From contig CATNCP010000030.1 of the NCBI GenBank assembly GCA_950096615.1, forward strand, positions 1 to 35,203: a stretch of DNA of 35,203 nt, written 5' to 3'. Shown here piece after piece: positions 1 through 8,222 of this stretch; within the stretch, counting starts at the first letter, position 1; each line of letters begins with the position of its first letter. The notes beneath the pieces are model-generated. The model had not been told where the DNA came from, did not search any database, and saw only the letters and a list, made by a program, of their open reading frames with translations. A program made the position numbers and the translations under genes. The DNA comes from an uncultured Kangiella sp. (GTDB lineage Bacteria; Pseudomonadota; Gammaproteobacteria; Enterobacterales; Kangiellaceae).

Positions 1-557
1 GCTTTATGATACAAGCCTAAACGCTCAATATTGATTTCAGCTACCGTTAGCGCATCTTCTGATATATCAGACATCACGACTTCTGCATCTTCGATATAAG
101 CTGCCGTAGCAAGACCAATGCAACCACTACCACAGCATAAATCCAACACTTTTGGATTATCGGCTTCGAGCCATGGATAAAAATCATTATGGATAAGTTC
201 AGCTATTGGCGAACGCGGCACCAGAACTCGTTCATCGACAAAGAACTCCAAGCCAGCGAAATAGGCTTTGTTGGTGATGAAAGCTAGTGGTTTGCGCTCT
301 GAGACGCGAGTTTTGATGGCGTGAATCAAGTGCTTCTTTTCTTCTGTAAGCACCTGAGCACCCAGCATGCTTTGAGGATAATCAGCTGGTAAATCAAGCA
401 TTTGTAGCACCACGGCGACGGCTTCATCCCACGGATTATCAGTGCCATGACCGAAATAGAGATCCGATTGGTGGAACTGCGTTGCTGCAAAGCGCACAAA
501 GTCAGCGATGCTGCTTAACTCTTGTTCAGCTTGCTGGTAAATGTCTTGTTCACTCAT
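1..557 (-). CDS. prmB: PrmB, ribosomal protein L3 N5-glutamine methyltransferase (partial, C-terminus beyond left edge)
   Basis: Reading the minus strand from the ATG at 557-555 gives 185 complete codons that run off the left edge. Residues 106-120 (FFVDERVLVPRSPIAEL) match the segment before the Rossmann fold in HemK/PrmB methyltransferases. Residues 138-150 (VLDLCCGSGCIGL) are the S-adenosylmethionine-binding glycine-rich loop. The family's catalytic NPPY motif lies further on and is outside the window. The family methylates a glutamine side chain; the PrmB branch acts on ribosomal protein L3 in the cytoplasm. PrmB is preferred over PrmC because of the roughly 100-residue N-terminal region and the RSPIAEL sequence, but the cut prevents a full check. 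The start overlaps the plsC stop as ATGA, so the two genes are probably translationally coupled, and this is the last gene of the minus-strand operon starting at 2945. Confidence 0.88.
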   Translation of the reverse strand, partial: MSEQDIYQQAEQELSSIADFVRFAATQFHQSDLYFGHGTDNPWDEAVAVVLQMLDLPADYPQSMLGAQVLTEEKKHLIHAIKTRVSERKPLAFITNKAYFAGLEFFVDERVLVPRSPIAELIHNDFYPWLEADNPKVLDLCCGSGCIGLATAAYIEDAEVVMSDISEDALTVAEINIERLGLYHK

Positions 558-1372
558 GAGGCCACCTCGCCCTGCTGTTCGCTTAACATGCTGTATAATG
601 AATTATATACTAATTCTGTTAGTTGGTTACGATCTGCCACCTCAAATTCACGACAATCAATGGCTTGACCCACCTTGACACTAACCTTTTGATTTAAACG
701 CATCTGTAGCCACTTTTTATTTGGCAATACTTTATAAATATCTTCGATCGCCACAGGAATGATTAACGCATCAGTATCGATCGCTAGTCGGATGGCTCCT
801 TTTTTCAATGGATAAAGCTTGCCATCACTGGATCGAGTGCCTTCAGGGAACATGCAAATACGAATGCCACTCTCCATTTTTGCCTTTGCCACGCTAAGAT
901 CTTTTATCGCCTGCTGTCTATTTTGGCGGTCAATAGAAAGAATTTCTGCCGTTTTCATGGCTCTTGAAAGCAATGGGATTTTGAATAACTCCTTCTTAGA
1001 AATCATGCGGATACTGCCTGGGAGCGCAGCAAAGATTAGCGGTATATCGTACGCGCTAGAGTGGTTGGCCACGATAATCACTCGTCGACCAGGCTCGGCT
1101 TGAGCCTCTAAATCACCTTCAACCGTCCAGCGCAAACGAACGGCATTAACAAGGCAAGTTCCCCAACGATAAATCACGCGGTCAATTTTAGGCCTTACGG
1201 TCTTTTTGGCCGATTCGCTGCGGTTAAATAGAGCTGTTGTAAGGGTCAATAGACTGTATTTGCCTGTTGCGGCAATAGAGACCAGTATTACCCACCAAGC
1301 TCTAAGTAGGTTAGCTTTTTTGACTGTTAGTTCGTTCAAAACTGATGTCACACAAATGTCATAGAAACGCAA
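554..1372 (-). CDS. plsC: 1-acyl-sn-glycerol-3-phosphate acyltransferase (PlsC family)
   Basis: This 272-residue protein has the hallmarks of the glycerophospholipid acyltransferase family. The catalytic HX4D motif lies in NHSSAYD (residues 103-109). Block II is near KKELFKIP (126-133), and the glycerol-phosphate-binding FPEGTRS is at 175-181. A hydrophobic stretch at about residues 22-48 should anchor it in the inner membrane. The known reaction transfers an acyl group to lysophosphatidic acid to make phosphatidic acid, an early step of phospholipid synthesis. It lies between sixA (47-base gap) and prmB (4-base ATGA overlap) in a minus-strand operon. The genome may have a second PlsC elsewhere, so whether this is the main enzyme cannot be judged here. 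The residues before about 20 are not conserved, so the exact start is less certain than the family. Confidence 0.9.
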   Translation of the reverse strand: MRFYDICVTSVLNELTVKKANLLRAWWVILVSIAATGKYSLLTLTTALFNRSESAKKTVRPKIDRVIYRWGTCLVNAVRLRWTVEGDLEAQAEPGRRVIIVANHSSAYDIPLIFAALPGSIRMISKKELFKIPLLSRAMKTAEILSIDRQNRQQAIKDLSVAKAKMESGIRICMFPEGTRSSDGKLYPLKKGAIRLAIDTDALIIPVAIEDIYKVLPNKKWLQMRLNQKVSVKVGQAIDCREFEVADRNQLTELVYNSLYSMLSEQQGEVAS

Positions 1373-1419
1373 TGCTAGCTATTTTTCTAAAGGACTTCCA
1401 GAAGATTCTTCGAATATAC

Positions 1420-1890
1420 TTACTCAGGCGCTTGGAACGCCAATTTTCTCGCGCCATTATTCGAACTATCAAGCACTAGATTTCCAATCGCAGCAGTTGG
1501 GAAATATTGGCTCTCACCTTTTATCCAGCCCGCCCATAAATGCGAAACCAGTGGCATATGGCTTATTAGTACAGTATTGCCCTCTGTCGCTTCTTCGACG
1601 TAGGGAGTTGTCATGTCAGGATTGGAGTCTGAGCTTAACAAAGATTCTGTTTGGCGCTGCCAACGGTAGTCGACTAAAGAAGATAAAGCTTCTTCAAACG
1701 TATCAGCGGTTTGCTGTGCACGTAAAATTGGGCTCACCAATAAGGTATCCAGCCTCAGCTCATGCTTTAACAGGTATTCAGCAAACCAGCGTGTCATCTG
1801 CTTGATTTGCTGATGTCCCATGTCAGAAATTTGACGCTCCCCATTTATATAAGGAGCGTCGCCATGCCTCATGATAAAAATATGTCTCAT
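1420..1890 (-). CDS. sixA: SixA-type phosphohistidine phosphatase
   Basis: The 156-residue product begins MRHIFIMRHGDAPY. The RHG signature at residues 8-10 carries the nucleophilic histidine of the histidine phosphatase superfamily. A second conserved histidine is in LISHMPLVSHL near residues 109-119. The length agrees with E. coli SixA (about 160 residues), which removes phosphate from histidine phosphotransfer domains and the nitrogen phosphotransferase system in the cytoplasm. The true substrate here cannot be read from the sequence. It follows the kinase gene by 41 bases and precedes plsC by 47 bases on the same strand, consistent with one transcript. Confidence 0.88.
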   Translation of the reverse strand: MRHIFIMRHGDAPYINGERQISDMGHQQIKQMTRWFAEYLLKHELRLDTLLVSPILRAQQTADTFEEALSSLVDYRWQRQTESLLSSDSNPDMTTPYVEEATEGNTVLISHMPLVSHLWAGWIKGESQYFPTAAIGNLVLDSSNNGARKLAFQAPE

Positions 1891-1931
1891 AAAACACTCT
1901 CTAACTGTTAATCCTTAACAAGGTTTATGGC

Positions 1932-2945
1932 TTATTGAGTAGAAAATTCTTTCTCAACAAACTGTTTTAGTTCTGCCACCGCCTCTGGCTTTAAACGCGG
2001 TCCGAACTGTGTCACGAGGTGAGCTGATGAAAAGCTTGCTAACTTCCCTGTATCCGCCCAGCTCAAACCGTTAGTTAAGCCGTACATAAATGCTCCTGCG
2101 AACATATCGCCAGCACCATTGGTATCAAGTGCTTTTACATTAAATGGCTCAATCGTTTGTACTTTCTCGCCATCGAAGCTTAACGCACCTTCTTTGCCTA
2201 GAGTAATCACAACTTGCTTCGCTTGCTGCGACAAAATAGTTAGAGCTTTCTCTACATTTTCGGCGCCTGTGTACTCTAAAGCCTCGTCATCATTACAGAA
2301 TAATAAATCGACCCCACCATCAAGTATCTGCTCAATCTCTGGCTTAAAAAAGCGGACCATGTTTGGATCCGATAAAGTTGTTGCAACCTTAACACCTTTC
2401 TCTCTAGCAAAATCACGCGCTTTAATCGCTGCGAAATGCGCGTCAGGGGAGCTAACCAAGTAACCTTCAATGTATAAATACTGACTGTCGCCAAGCGCTT
2501 CATAATTGATATCTTGTTCCTTAAGTTCACTACTAATGCCTAAGAAGGTATTCATGGTGCGGTCGGCGTCAGGGGTAATCATGACCAAACATTTTCCTGT
2601 TGTACCTTCGTTACCTTCTAGTTGGCTCAAGGTATTGGTGACACCAGCATCATCAAGATCATCGGAGTAAAAGACTCCTGCTTCATCTTTAGCAACTTTG
2701 CATGAATGAAACGCTTTACCACCAAGCTGCGCCAGCGCGATAACGCTGTTGGCTGCTGAACCGCCAGATGCTCTCTGGTGAATATTACCTTTGAGGTGGC
2801 CTAATAAGTAATCATGGCGCTCTTCATCAACCAGTGTCATCACACCCTTTTCAACGCCTAAACGCTCTAGCTCAGTTTCATTGACTTCGATTTCAACATC
2901 AACCAAAGCATTACCGAGCGCGTACAAGTCATATTTTTTTGTCAT
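1932..2945 (-). CDS. PfkB-family carbohydrate/nucleoside kinase (adenosine kinase-like)
   Basis: The 337-residue protein has the two PfkB signatures. GGSAANS (residues 61-67) is the substrate-side glycine motif. DTNGAGD (274-280) is the C-terminal signature whose last aspartate is the catalytic base and whose glycines form the anion hole. The region around residues 215-225 (LFCNDDEAL) matches the family's N-x-x-E segment. Proteins of this subgroup are usually annotated as adenosine kinase, which would convert adenosine to AMP, but ribokinase-like sugar kinases share these motifs and the substrate is inferred. It is the first gene of the minus-strand operon with sixA, plsC and prmB. It starts 83 bases from the divergent pterin-synthase-like gene, so that gap should contain promoters for both. 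Confidence 0.83.
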   Translation of the reverse strand: MTKKYDLYALGNALVDVEIEVNETELERLGVEKGVMTLVDEERHDYLLGHLKGNIHQRASGGSAANSVIALAQLGGKAFHSCKVAKDEAGVFYSDDLDDAGVTNTLSQLEGNEGTTGKCLVMITPDADRTMNTFLGISSELKEQDINYEALGDSQYLYIEGYLVSSPDAHFAAIKARDFAREKGVKVATTLSDPNMVRFFKPEIEQILDGGVDLLFCNDDEALEYTGAENVEKALTILSQQAKQVVITLGKEGALSFDGEKVQTIEPFNVKALDTNGAGDMFAGAFMYGLTNGLSWADTGKLASFSSAHLVTQFGPRLKPEAVAELKQFVEKEFSTQ

Positions 2946-2978
2946 CTTTAAAATCTTGATTAGAGTTTGCCCTGATTA

Positions 2979-2987
2979 TGCTATAAT
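2979..2987 (+). promoter_or_regulatory. Extended -10 promoter for the pterin-synthase-like gene
   Basis: The sequence TGCTATAAT is a perfect extended -10 element (TGnTATAAT). It would start a transcript near 2994, about 35 bases before the ATG at 3029. No good -35 hexamer lies at the usual distance, which extended -10 promoters tolerate. The same 83-base gap must also hold the promoter of the divergent kinase operon, for which I see no strong candidate. Confidence 0.6.
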
Positions 2988-3028
2988 TCATCGCAAGATT
3001 AAACGTTAACCACTCCTTGGTTTTGGCT

Positions 3029-3880
3029 ATGCCTGCACTCTTTGTTGACCAACTTACTGTAATTGACTTTGCTTTTTTTGATATTCACCGCGGAATCGTT
3101 GGCGAAAGCTGGATCGTTGACCTTGTTCTGGAAGGCGAGCTAGATGATCAGGGGATGGTATTCGACTTCGGTGATGTGAAGAAACGCATCAAACAAGCCA
3201 TCGACGCGACCGTTGATCATAAGTTTGTGGTTCCGGCCAACAGCAAGCACGTGGACACTGAAAAAAACGGGCAAGGATTGAAACTCACCCTATCAGACAC
3301 GGCTGGGCACCGTTACTACCACCAATCGCCTGATCAAGCTGTTGTGTTACTGGACGCGGAAGAAGTGACCATGGCCGATGTTATCAAAGTATTGAATAAA
3401 GCATGTTTAGAAGTGGTTCCAGCTAACGTCGCGAAAATCAGCCTTAAGCTCAGTACCGAAGCTATCACTGGTAACTACTATCACTATGCCCACGGCTTGA
3501 AGAAGCATCTCGGTGACTGCCAGCGAATTGCTCATGGCCATCGTTCACGCATTCATATTTTCGATAATGGCCAACGAAGTCAGAAGCTCGAAGCTTTCTG
3601 GAGTGAGAAGTGGGAAGATATTTACATTGGTACCGAAGAAGACTTGGTTGACCCAGAAGTCGAAAGTTCAAATGATTATTACCGCTTCGCCTACACCAGC
3701 GAACAAGGGTATTTTTCTCTAGAAATCCCTAAAGCTCGATGTCATATCATGAAAAGTGACTCTACCGTAGAGTTGATTGCTCATCATATCCTCAAGCAGC
3801 TAAAAGCCTTAGAGCCAGAAGCAAAGCTAGAGGTCAAAGCTTTTGAAGGCGTTAACAAAGGTGCTATCGCCAACGGTTAA
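3029..3880 (+). CDS. Tandem 6-pyruvoyl-tetrahydropterin synthase / QueD-like protein
   Basis: From the ATG at 3029 the product has 283 residues, about twice a single QueD/PTPS domain. The C-terminal half carries the metal site: H155 in YYHYAHGL, then GDCQRIAHGH with C164 as candidate catalytic cysteine and H169/H171 as ligands. It ends with an AFEG segment (E273) resembling the family's final glutamate. The N-terminal half lacks HGH but keeps the GMVFDFGDVK segment (42-51) and the DH pair (63-64). The family makes 6-carboxy- or 6-pyruvoyl-tetrahydropterin from dihydroneopterin triphosphate; which one is unknown here. A TTG at 3017 would add four residues, but the ATG suits the promoter distance and the family start better. 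Its stop overlaps the convergent AsmA gene by 4 bases. Confidence 0.8.
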   Translation: MPALFVDQLTVIDFAFFDIHRGIVGESWIVDLVLEGELDDQGMVFDFGDVKKRIKQAIDATVDHKFVVPANSKHVDTEKNGQGLKLTLSDTAGHRYYHQSPDQAVVLLDAEEVTMADVIKVLNKACLEVVPANVAKISLKLSTEAITGNYYHYAHGLKKHLGDCQRIAHGHRSRIHIFDNGQRSQKLEAFWSEKWEDIYIGTEEDLVDPEVESSNDYYRFAYTSEQGYFSLEIPKARCHIMKSDSTVELIAHHILKQLKALEPEAKLEVKAFEGVNKGAIANG

Positions 3881-6800
3881 TTAGAATTAGAGTTATCGGC
3901 TTCTTTTAAATCAGCATCGTCCTCTTCTGCACCGTTTTCTGAGTCGCCTTCTGCATTTGGCTCAATCGTTCTTTGTTGGTCTTTCGGTATAATTTCAGCA
4001 CCATCTTCTGGATGAGGAACCACGCCCTCATAGACAGCCGAACAAGCGCCACCTGTAATCAGGCCAACACCTTGCTTGAACAGCCCCGTAATAGAACCGG
4101 TGACAGCATCAAACGCTGCAGTGAAGGTTTCTATTTCAGGGGAAAGCAAGCTACCGTTAAGAGTCTGACCGTACTCACTACAGCCCTTCTCATTGATAAT
4201 ATCAAACTCAAAATCCTTAAATTCCTGCTTGCCTAAGTCAACCTGACCGTTAAATGCAAAGCGATATTTCAGCGTGGCTGCGGCGACATCTTTAGTCGTC
4301 AGGACACCATCTTTGATATCCATATCCACATTGAAATGTGAAAAGTGAGTGTCACCTTTATCAGCACCCAGCTGACTCAGTGTGTCTTGGAGGTTAACCC
4401 CCTGTGATGCCAAAAGACCAAGCGGGCCTGCTAGCAAAAAGCCTCCAACATCCAGTAAGCCGAACTTCTGAGTGTCCAAAAAGCTTCTCAATACTTTATT
4501 CACATTCAAACGGTGTAAGGTCACAGGCGTTTGATTGCTTACTAGAAGCCTACCATTAAGACTGTTCATTATGGACTCTGAATCTAGGCCAGAAAACTCA
4601 ATATCAATGTCACCTTGCAAGTTCCCTGACATCGCAACGCTACTCTCATCAGCGGGGTCAACCAGCTTATCTAGTGACAAATTATTAAAGTCAGAAATAT
4701 AATTTGACCTATAGGGCTGCTGACTCAAGTCAATCACCCATTTCGCGCTAATCGGCGCTTCATTGACCGTCATTCGCAGTGGCTCGACGGTGATTTTTTG
4801 ACCACTTTGTACCGCTGTCACAGTGAGGTTATTAACATCGTTTTGCTCTTGAGCAATTTTCTCAACCTTTAAGGCCACTAAAGTAAACGCATTCTCAAGT
4901 TGTGAACCATACCATTGGTCAATCGTTTGATGATTTTTAGCAAGCAACAATTCTGTTGCCCCTAAATATAAATTCTTCACTAAGTAGGTTTTAGAGTCTT
5001 CGCCAGCTTCTTGAGTAAACTCAGCATTAATATTACGTAACTTCAAATCGCCAATTTTCACTGTACGCAAAGCAAACTTTTGTGGCTTTTCTTGCTTTTC
5101 CAAGGTTTCCTGTTGGTCACTCTCGGGGGACTCAGTATCTACTTGCTTCAAGGTTAAATCCGCTGAGTTTGTCCGCAAGTAATCCAGCATCAAGTCTTTG
5201 TTACGCAATGTACCTTGCGACTCTAAACCAGTTACCTTTCCTTCCGGCGTAATCAGTTCTGCAACATTCAGGCTCATACGGTTAGCCGTTCCATCGAAAT
5301 GCCGCATTGGCTCACTCACCAGCTGACCTTGTCTTACTAGCGGAAAGGCTCCTAGTGCTAAATGACCATCTACTATTTGATAGCGAACATCATCATTCTG
5401 ATACTTTAAGTTCACTTGTTGCAGATCAATATTGTTAAGCTGTACGTAATCAATCGGCAAGTTATCGCTGGATGGCGACGACTGGTCAGCATCATCGGCT
5501 GCGGCATTAATCGTTAAGTCAGCGCCAGCTAGATCGACTTGCGTCAGCGTTAACTGATTATTTACATACTCAGAGCTGAGCGACAAACCTGACAAACGTC
5601 CTTGCGGTACCTCAACAGACTGAGCGCTGACTACTAGGTTGATTTGCTCTTGCCACCTATCAGGACTGGCTACCCTCCACTCGCCTTGCTCATAAAGCGG
5701 CACTCCAGACAATTCTACGTTCACCCCTTCGCCCACATAGGAGTCGTCATTAACCGCCAAATCAACAGAAGCATTATCCACTTTTAGGTTACTCAAACTG
5801 ATAGTGGAAACGGGTAATTGCCCTTTATTTTCTGATCCGGCTTCTGAAGCGGTTTCTGAGGCTGGGCCTGACTGACTATTCGCCTCACTAGACACTTGAT
5901 ATTGAATATCGGGATTAGTTATCGCTAAACCTCTAATCTCTGCAACTGAGTTTGTTAGCACCAGCGTCGAGGTCAATTTATCAATGGTGCCGTAAGCTCC
6001 AGAATAAGCTGCATTATTCAGTGCGACAGATGCTTCTTCGCCTCCGACATCAAGCGACTCAATAGCAAAAAGCGGTCGATGATTCATAATTAGAGGAATA
6101 TTTGCTAATTCAACCTCGATATCAGACACAGAGTGCTCTTCGTCATCAGTGGTAAGCTGTAGCTCGCCTTGCTCTATTGTTGCATTCGCTAAACTCGCTG
6201 CTTTAAACGGCAAATGCCAGGCGTTGCTCCCGCTAGTTTCTAGTTCACCAGTCGAAGTCGCTTCGTCTGTATTGTCGTCTGTATTAATTCTGACTAACGG
6301 CTTTATTAAGTTTAGTTTGGGTATAACAAACTGCCCTTGCTTCAACTCTCCTTCTAAGCTTAAGGATTCAAAGCCCAAAATATCAGACTGCATCGATTGT
6401 GAGCTTAAAGTGAAGTTACTGTCTTGCGCTTTGTAGAAAGCAGGCCAGTCTAACCATAAGGCTTTTTTATCTTTTACTAGTAACAACTCAGAAAACTCTG
6501 CTTCAATCGCCTTTATCGACAACTCTTGCTTATCTTGAATGGCTAGATCGGTTTTGCCTAAGTCGATAGTTTTAATGACGACATCACTAAAAGGCAGGTC
6601 CAGCTCGTCTTTTTCAGGCGTTACCGCTGCAGTTACCTTTTCATCTTCAGCCGCGGCAGCAATCCCTTGAGAGTGGTCTAAAAGATTAATGTTGATAGAC
6701 GACTGTCCCGAATTGATTTCATCGATGATCAGTCTTTGCTCTTCGATATGAGCATTTAAACTCAGTTGATTAAGCTCTGTTTTATCTGAACTCAATGTTT

Positions 6801-7389
6801 TTAGTTCAGCTTGGAGGGTGGTTTTACTGGCTTTAACGAGTCGTTGTAAATCTTCAAACAGTAAAAAACCATCTTCAGCCACAGGTAAATTTCTGACTTT
6901 AACATTCGCGCCTTCGGCAAAAAGCGACACTTCGCCTCGATACTCAAAGTCGAGATTATTAACATCAATAGCTGCGACATCGATAAAGTCAAACGGTAGT
7001 GAGGTTGCCTCAGCCCTTTCTTCACTCTCTTTAAGCTTAAACTCGAACGGGTAGCGTACCTTTGCATTAGTTAGCTGGAGCAACTCAACCGTCAGTTGGC
7101 TTGACCATAAGTGGCTATAGTCGAGCTCTCCTTCTAATTGCTCAAACTGGATGAAGGGGTCATCCTTGGGACCTATAACGCTGGAACTCACCTTTACAGT
7201 TCCGCTAAGTAATGACACGTCCAGCTCACCGACTTGAACCTCGACGCCTAGGTTTTCCTTTAAATAATCCTCAAGGTAGGATTCGGAATTTATGATATAG
7301 ACGAAAACGGAAACAGCCAAAAACAGCAATACAAAGAGCCCTAACAGAACCCACAATATCCTTTTTAACCATTTCCAACTTTTCGTCAT
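3877..7389 (-). CDS. AsmA-family periplasmic protein
   Basis: The 1170-residue product has one N-terminal membrane segment at about residues 10-33, followed by a very long region of alternating beta-strand character and no further membrane helix. This is the architecture of AsmA-like (AsmA/DUF748) proteins, which are anchored in the inner membrane with a large periplasmic body. The C-terminal region (about residues 960-1120) has the usual pattern of the family, including LAGPLGLLASQG, DVDMDIKDG-like and LNGSLLSPEI segments. Known relatives such as AsmA, TamB and YhdP affect outer-membrane lipid transport; that role is inferred here. Two cysteines near the C-terminus (NEKGCSEYG and TGGACSAVY) could form a disulfide, and the last 45 or so residues are hydrophilic and very acidic. 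The gene begins 9 bases after xthA. Confidence 0.8.
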   Translation of the reverse strand: MTKSWKWLKRILWVLLGLFVLLFLAVSVFVYIINSESYLEDYLKENLGVEVQVGELDVSLLSGTVKVSSSVIGPKDDPFIQFEQLEGELDYSHLWSSQLTVELLQLTNAKVRYPFEFKLKESEERAEATSLPFDFIDVAAIDVNNLDFEYRGEVSLFAEGANVKVRNLPVAEDGFLLFEDLQRLVKASKTTLQAELKTLSSDKTELNQLSLNAHIEEQRLIIDEINSGQSSININLLDHSQGIAAAAEDEKVTAAVTPEKDELDLPFSDVVIKTIDLGKTDLAIQDKQELSIKAIEAEFSELLLVKDKKALWLDWPAFYKAQDSNFTLSSQSMQSDILGFESLSLEGELKQGQFVIPKLNLIKPLVRINTDDNTDEATSTGELETSGSNAWHLPFKAASLANATIEQGELQLTTDDEEHSVSDIEVELANIPLIMNHRPLFAIESLDVGGEEASVALNNAAYSGAYGTIDKLTSTLVLTNSVAEIRGLAITNPDIQYQVSSEANSQSGPASETASEAGSENKGQLPVSTISLSNLKVDNASVDLAVNDDSYVGEGVNVELSGVPLYEQGEWRVASPDRWQEQINLVVSAQSVEVPQGRLSGLSLSSEYVNNQLTLTQVDLAGADLTINAAADDADQSSPSSDNLPIDYVQLNNIDLQQVNLKYQNDDVRYQIVDGHLALGAFPLVRQGQLVSEPMRHFDGTANRMSLNVAELITPEGKVTGLESQGTLRNKDLMLDYLRTNSADLTLKQVDTESPESDQQETLEKQEKPQKFALRTVKIGDLKLRNINAEFTQEAGEDSKTYLVKNLYLGATELLLAKNHQTIDQWYGSQLENAFTLVALKVEKIAQEQNDVNNLTVTAVQSGQKITVEPLRMTVNEAPISAKWVIDLSQQPYRSNYISDFNNLSLDKLVDPADESSVAMSGNLQGDIDIEFSGLDSESIMNSLNGRLLVSNQTPVTLHRLNVNKVLRSFLDTQKFGLLDVGGFLLAGPLGLLASQGVNLQDTLSQLGADKGDTHFSHFNVDMDIKDGVLTTKDVAAATLKYRFAFNGQVDLGKQEFKDFEFDIINEKGCSEYGQTLNGSLLSPEIETFTAAFDAVTGSITGLFKQGVGLITGGACSAVYEGVVPHPEDGAEIIPKDQQRTIEPNAEGDSENGAEEDDADLKEADNSNSN

Positions 7390-7398
7390 AAATTATTA

Positions 7399-8217
7399 CT
7401 ACTTCTTTAAATTGAACTCCGTCCAAACTGGCGCATGGTCCGATGGACGCTCCATACTGCGAATTTCGTAATCGATATCTGACGCAACCGCACGTTGATT
7501 AAGCCAGTCACAGGCAAACACTGAGTCAATACGCAATCCACGCTTAGGATCACGCTCAAAACCGCGGCTACGGTAATCAAACCAGCTGAACTTATCATCT
7601 TTATCAGGATTGATCGTACGATAGGTATCATACAGCCCAGCACTTAACATGCGCTGAACCCATTCACGCTCTTCAGGTAAAAAGCTGCACTTCCCTTCTC
7701 TTAGCCAACGTTTACGGTTTGGCTCACCAATACCGATATCAATATCAAGCTGCGAAATATTAATGTCACCCAGAACAATGGTTCTGATATTTTCAATGTC
7801 ATGACTTTCTAAGTAGTCTTGCAAGTCTTGGTAGAACTTTTGTTTGTATGGAAACTTGGTTGGGTGCTCACGGTTTTCACCCTGTGGGAAGTAACCATTC
7901 AATACTTTAATCGTTTCATCACCATACTGGAATGTGGTAATAATCATTCGACGCTGGGCGTCTTCAGCATCATTAGGAAAGCCTTTTTCTACAGCAATAG
8001 GCTTCTGTTTACTGAATGTCGCCACACCATAGTGAGCTTTGCCACCATGAATTTCTATGTGGTAACCCAAGTCTTTGTACAAATCAAAGGGAAACATATC
8101 GTCATGGACTTTGGTTTCCTGAATACAAATAATGTCAGGATCATGCTTCTCAACCAACGCTTCCATTTGATGAGCACGAGTACGAATACTATTAATATTA
8201 AAAGTCACAATTTTCAT
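7399..8217 (-). CDS. xthA: Exodeoxyribonuclease III
   Basis: The 272-residue protein aligns by eye along its whole length with E. coli XthA (268 residues). Active-site residues of the exonuclease-endonuclease-phosphatase fold are present: N7 in FNINS, E34 in [12 protein letters not shown]109 in NGYFPQGE, D151 and N153 in GDINIS, and D260/H261 in PSDHAPVW. The enzyme cuts DNA at abasic sites and degrades 3' ends during base-excision repair in the cytoplasm. It begins 5 bases after the M61 peptidase stop and is followed 9 bases later by the AsmA-family gene, so the three are almost certainly co-transcribed. Confidence in the function is high. Confidence 0.96.
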   Translation of the reverse strand: MKIVTFNINSIRTRAHQMEALVEKHDPDIICIQETKVHDDMFPFDLYKDLGYHIEIHGGKAHYGVATFSKQKPIAVEKGFPNDAEDAQRRMIITTFQYGDETIKVLNGYFPQGENREHPTKFPYKQKFYQDLQDYLESHDIENIRTIVLGDINISQLDIDIGIGEPNRKRWLREGKCSFLPEEREWVQRMLSAGLYDTYRTINPDKDDKFSWFDYRSRGFERDPKRGLRIDSVFACDWLNQRAVASDIDYEIRSMERPSDHAPVWTEFNLKK

Positions 8218-8222
8218 AGTGT

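Noticed and set aside
819-1103. 94-residue plus-strand open frame
   Set aside because: It lies wholly antisense to plsC, which has all family motifs intact; no ribosome binding site or recognisable domain.
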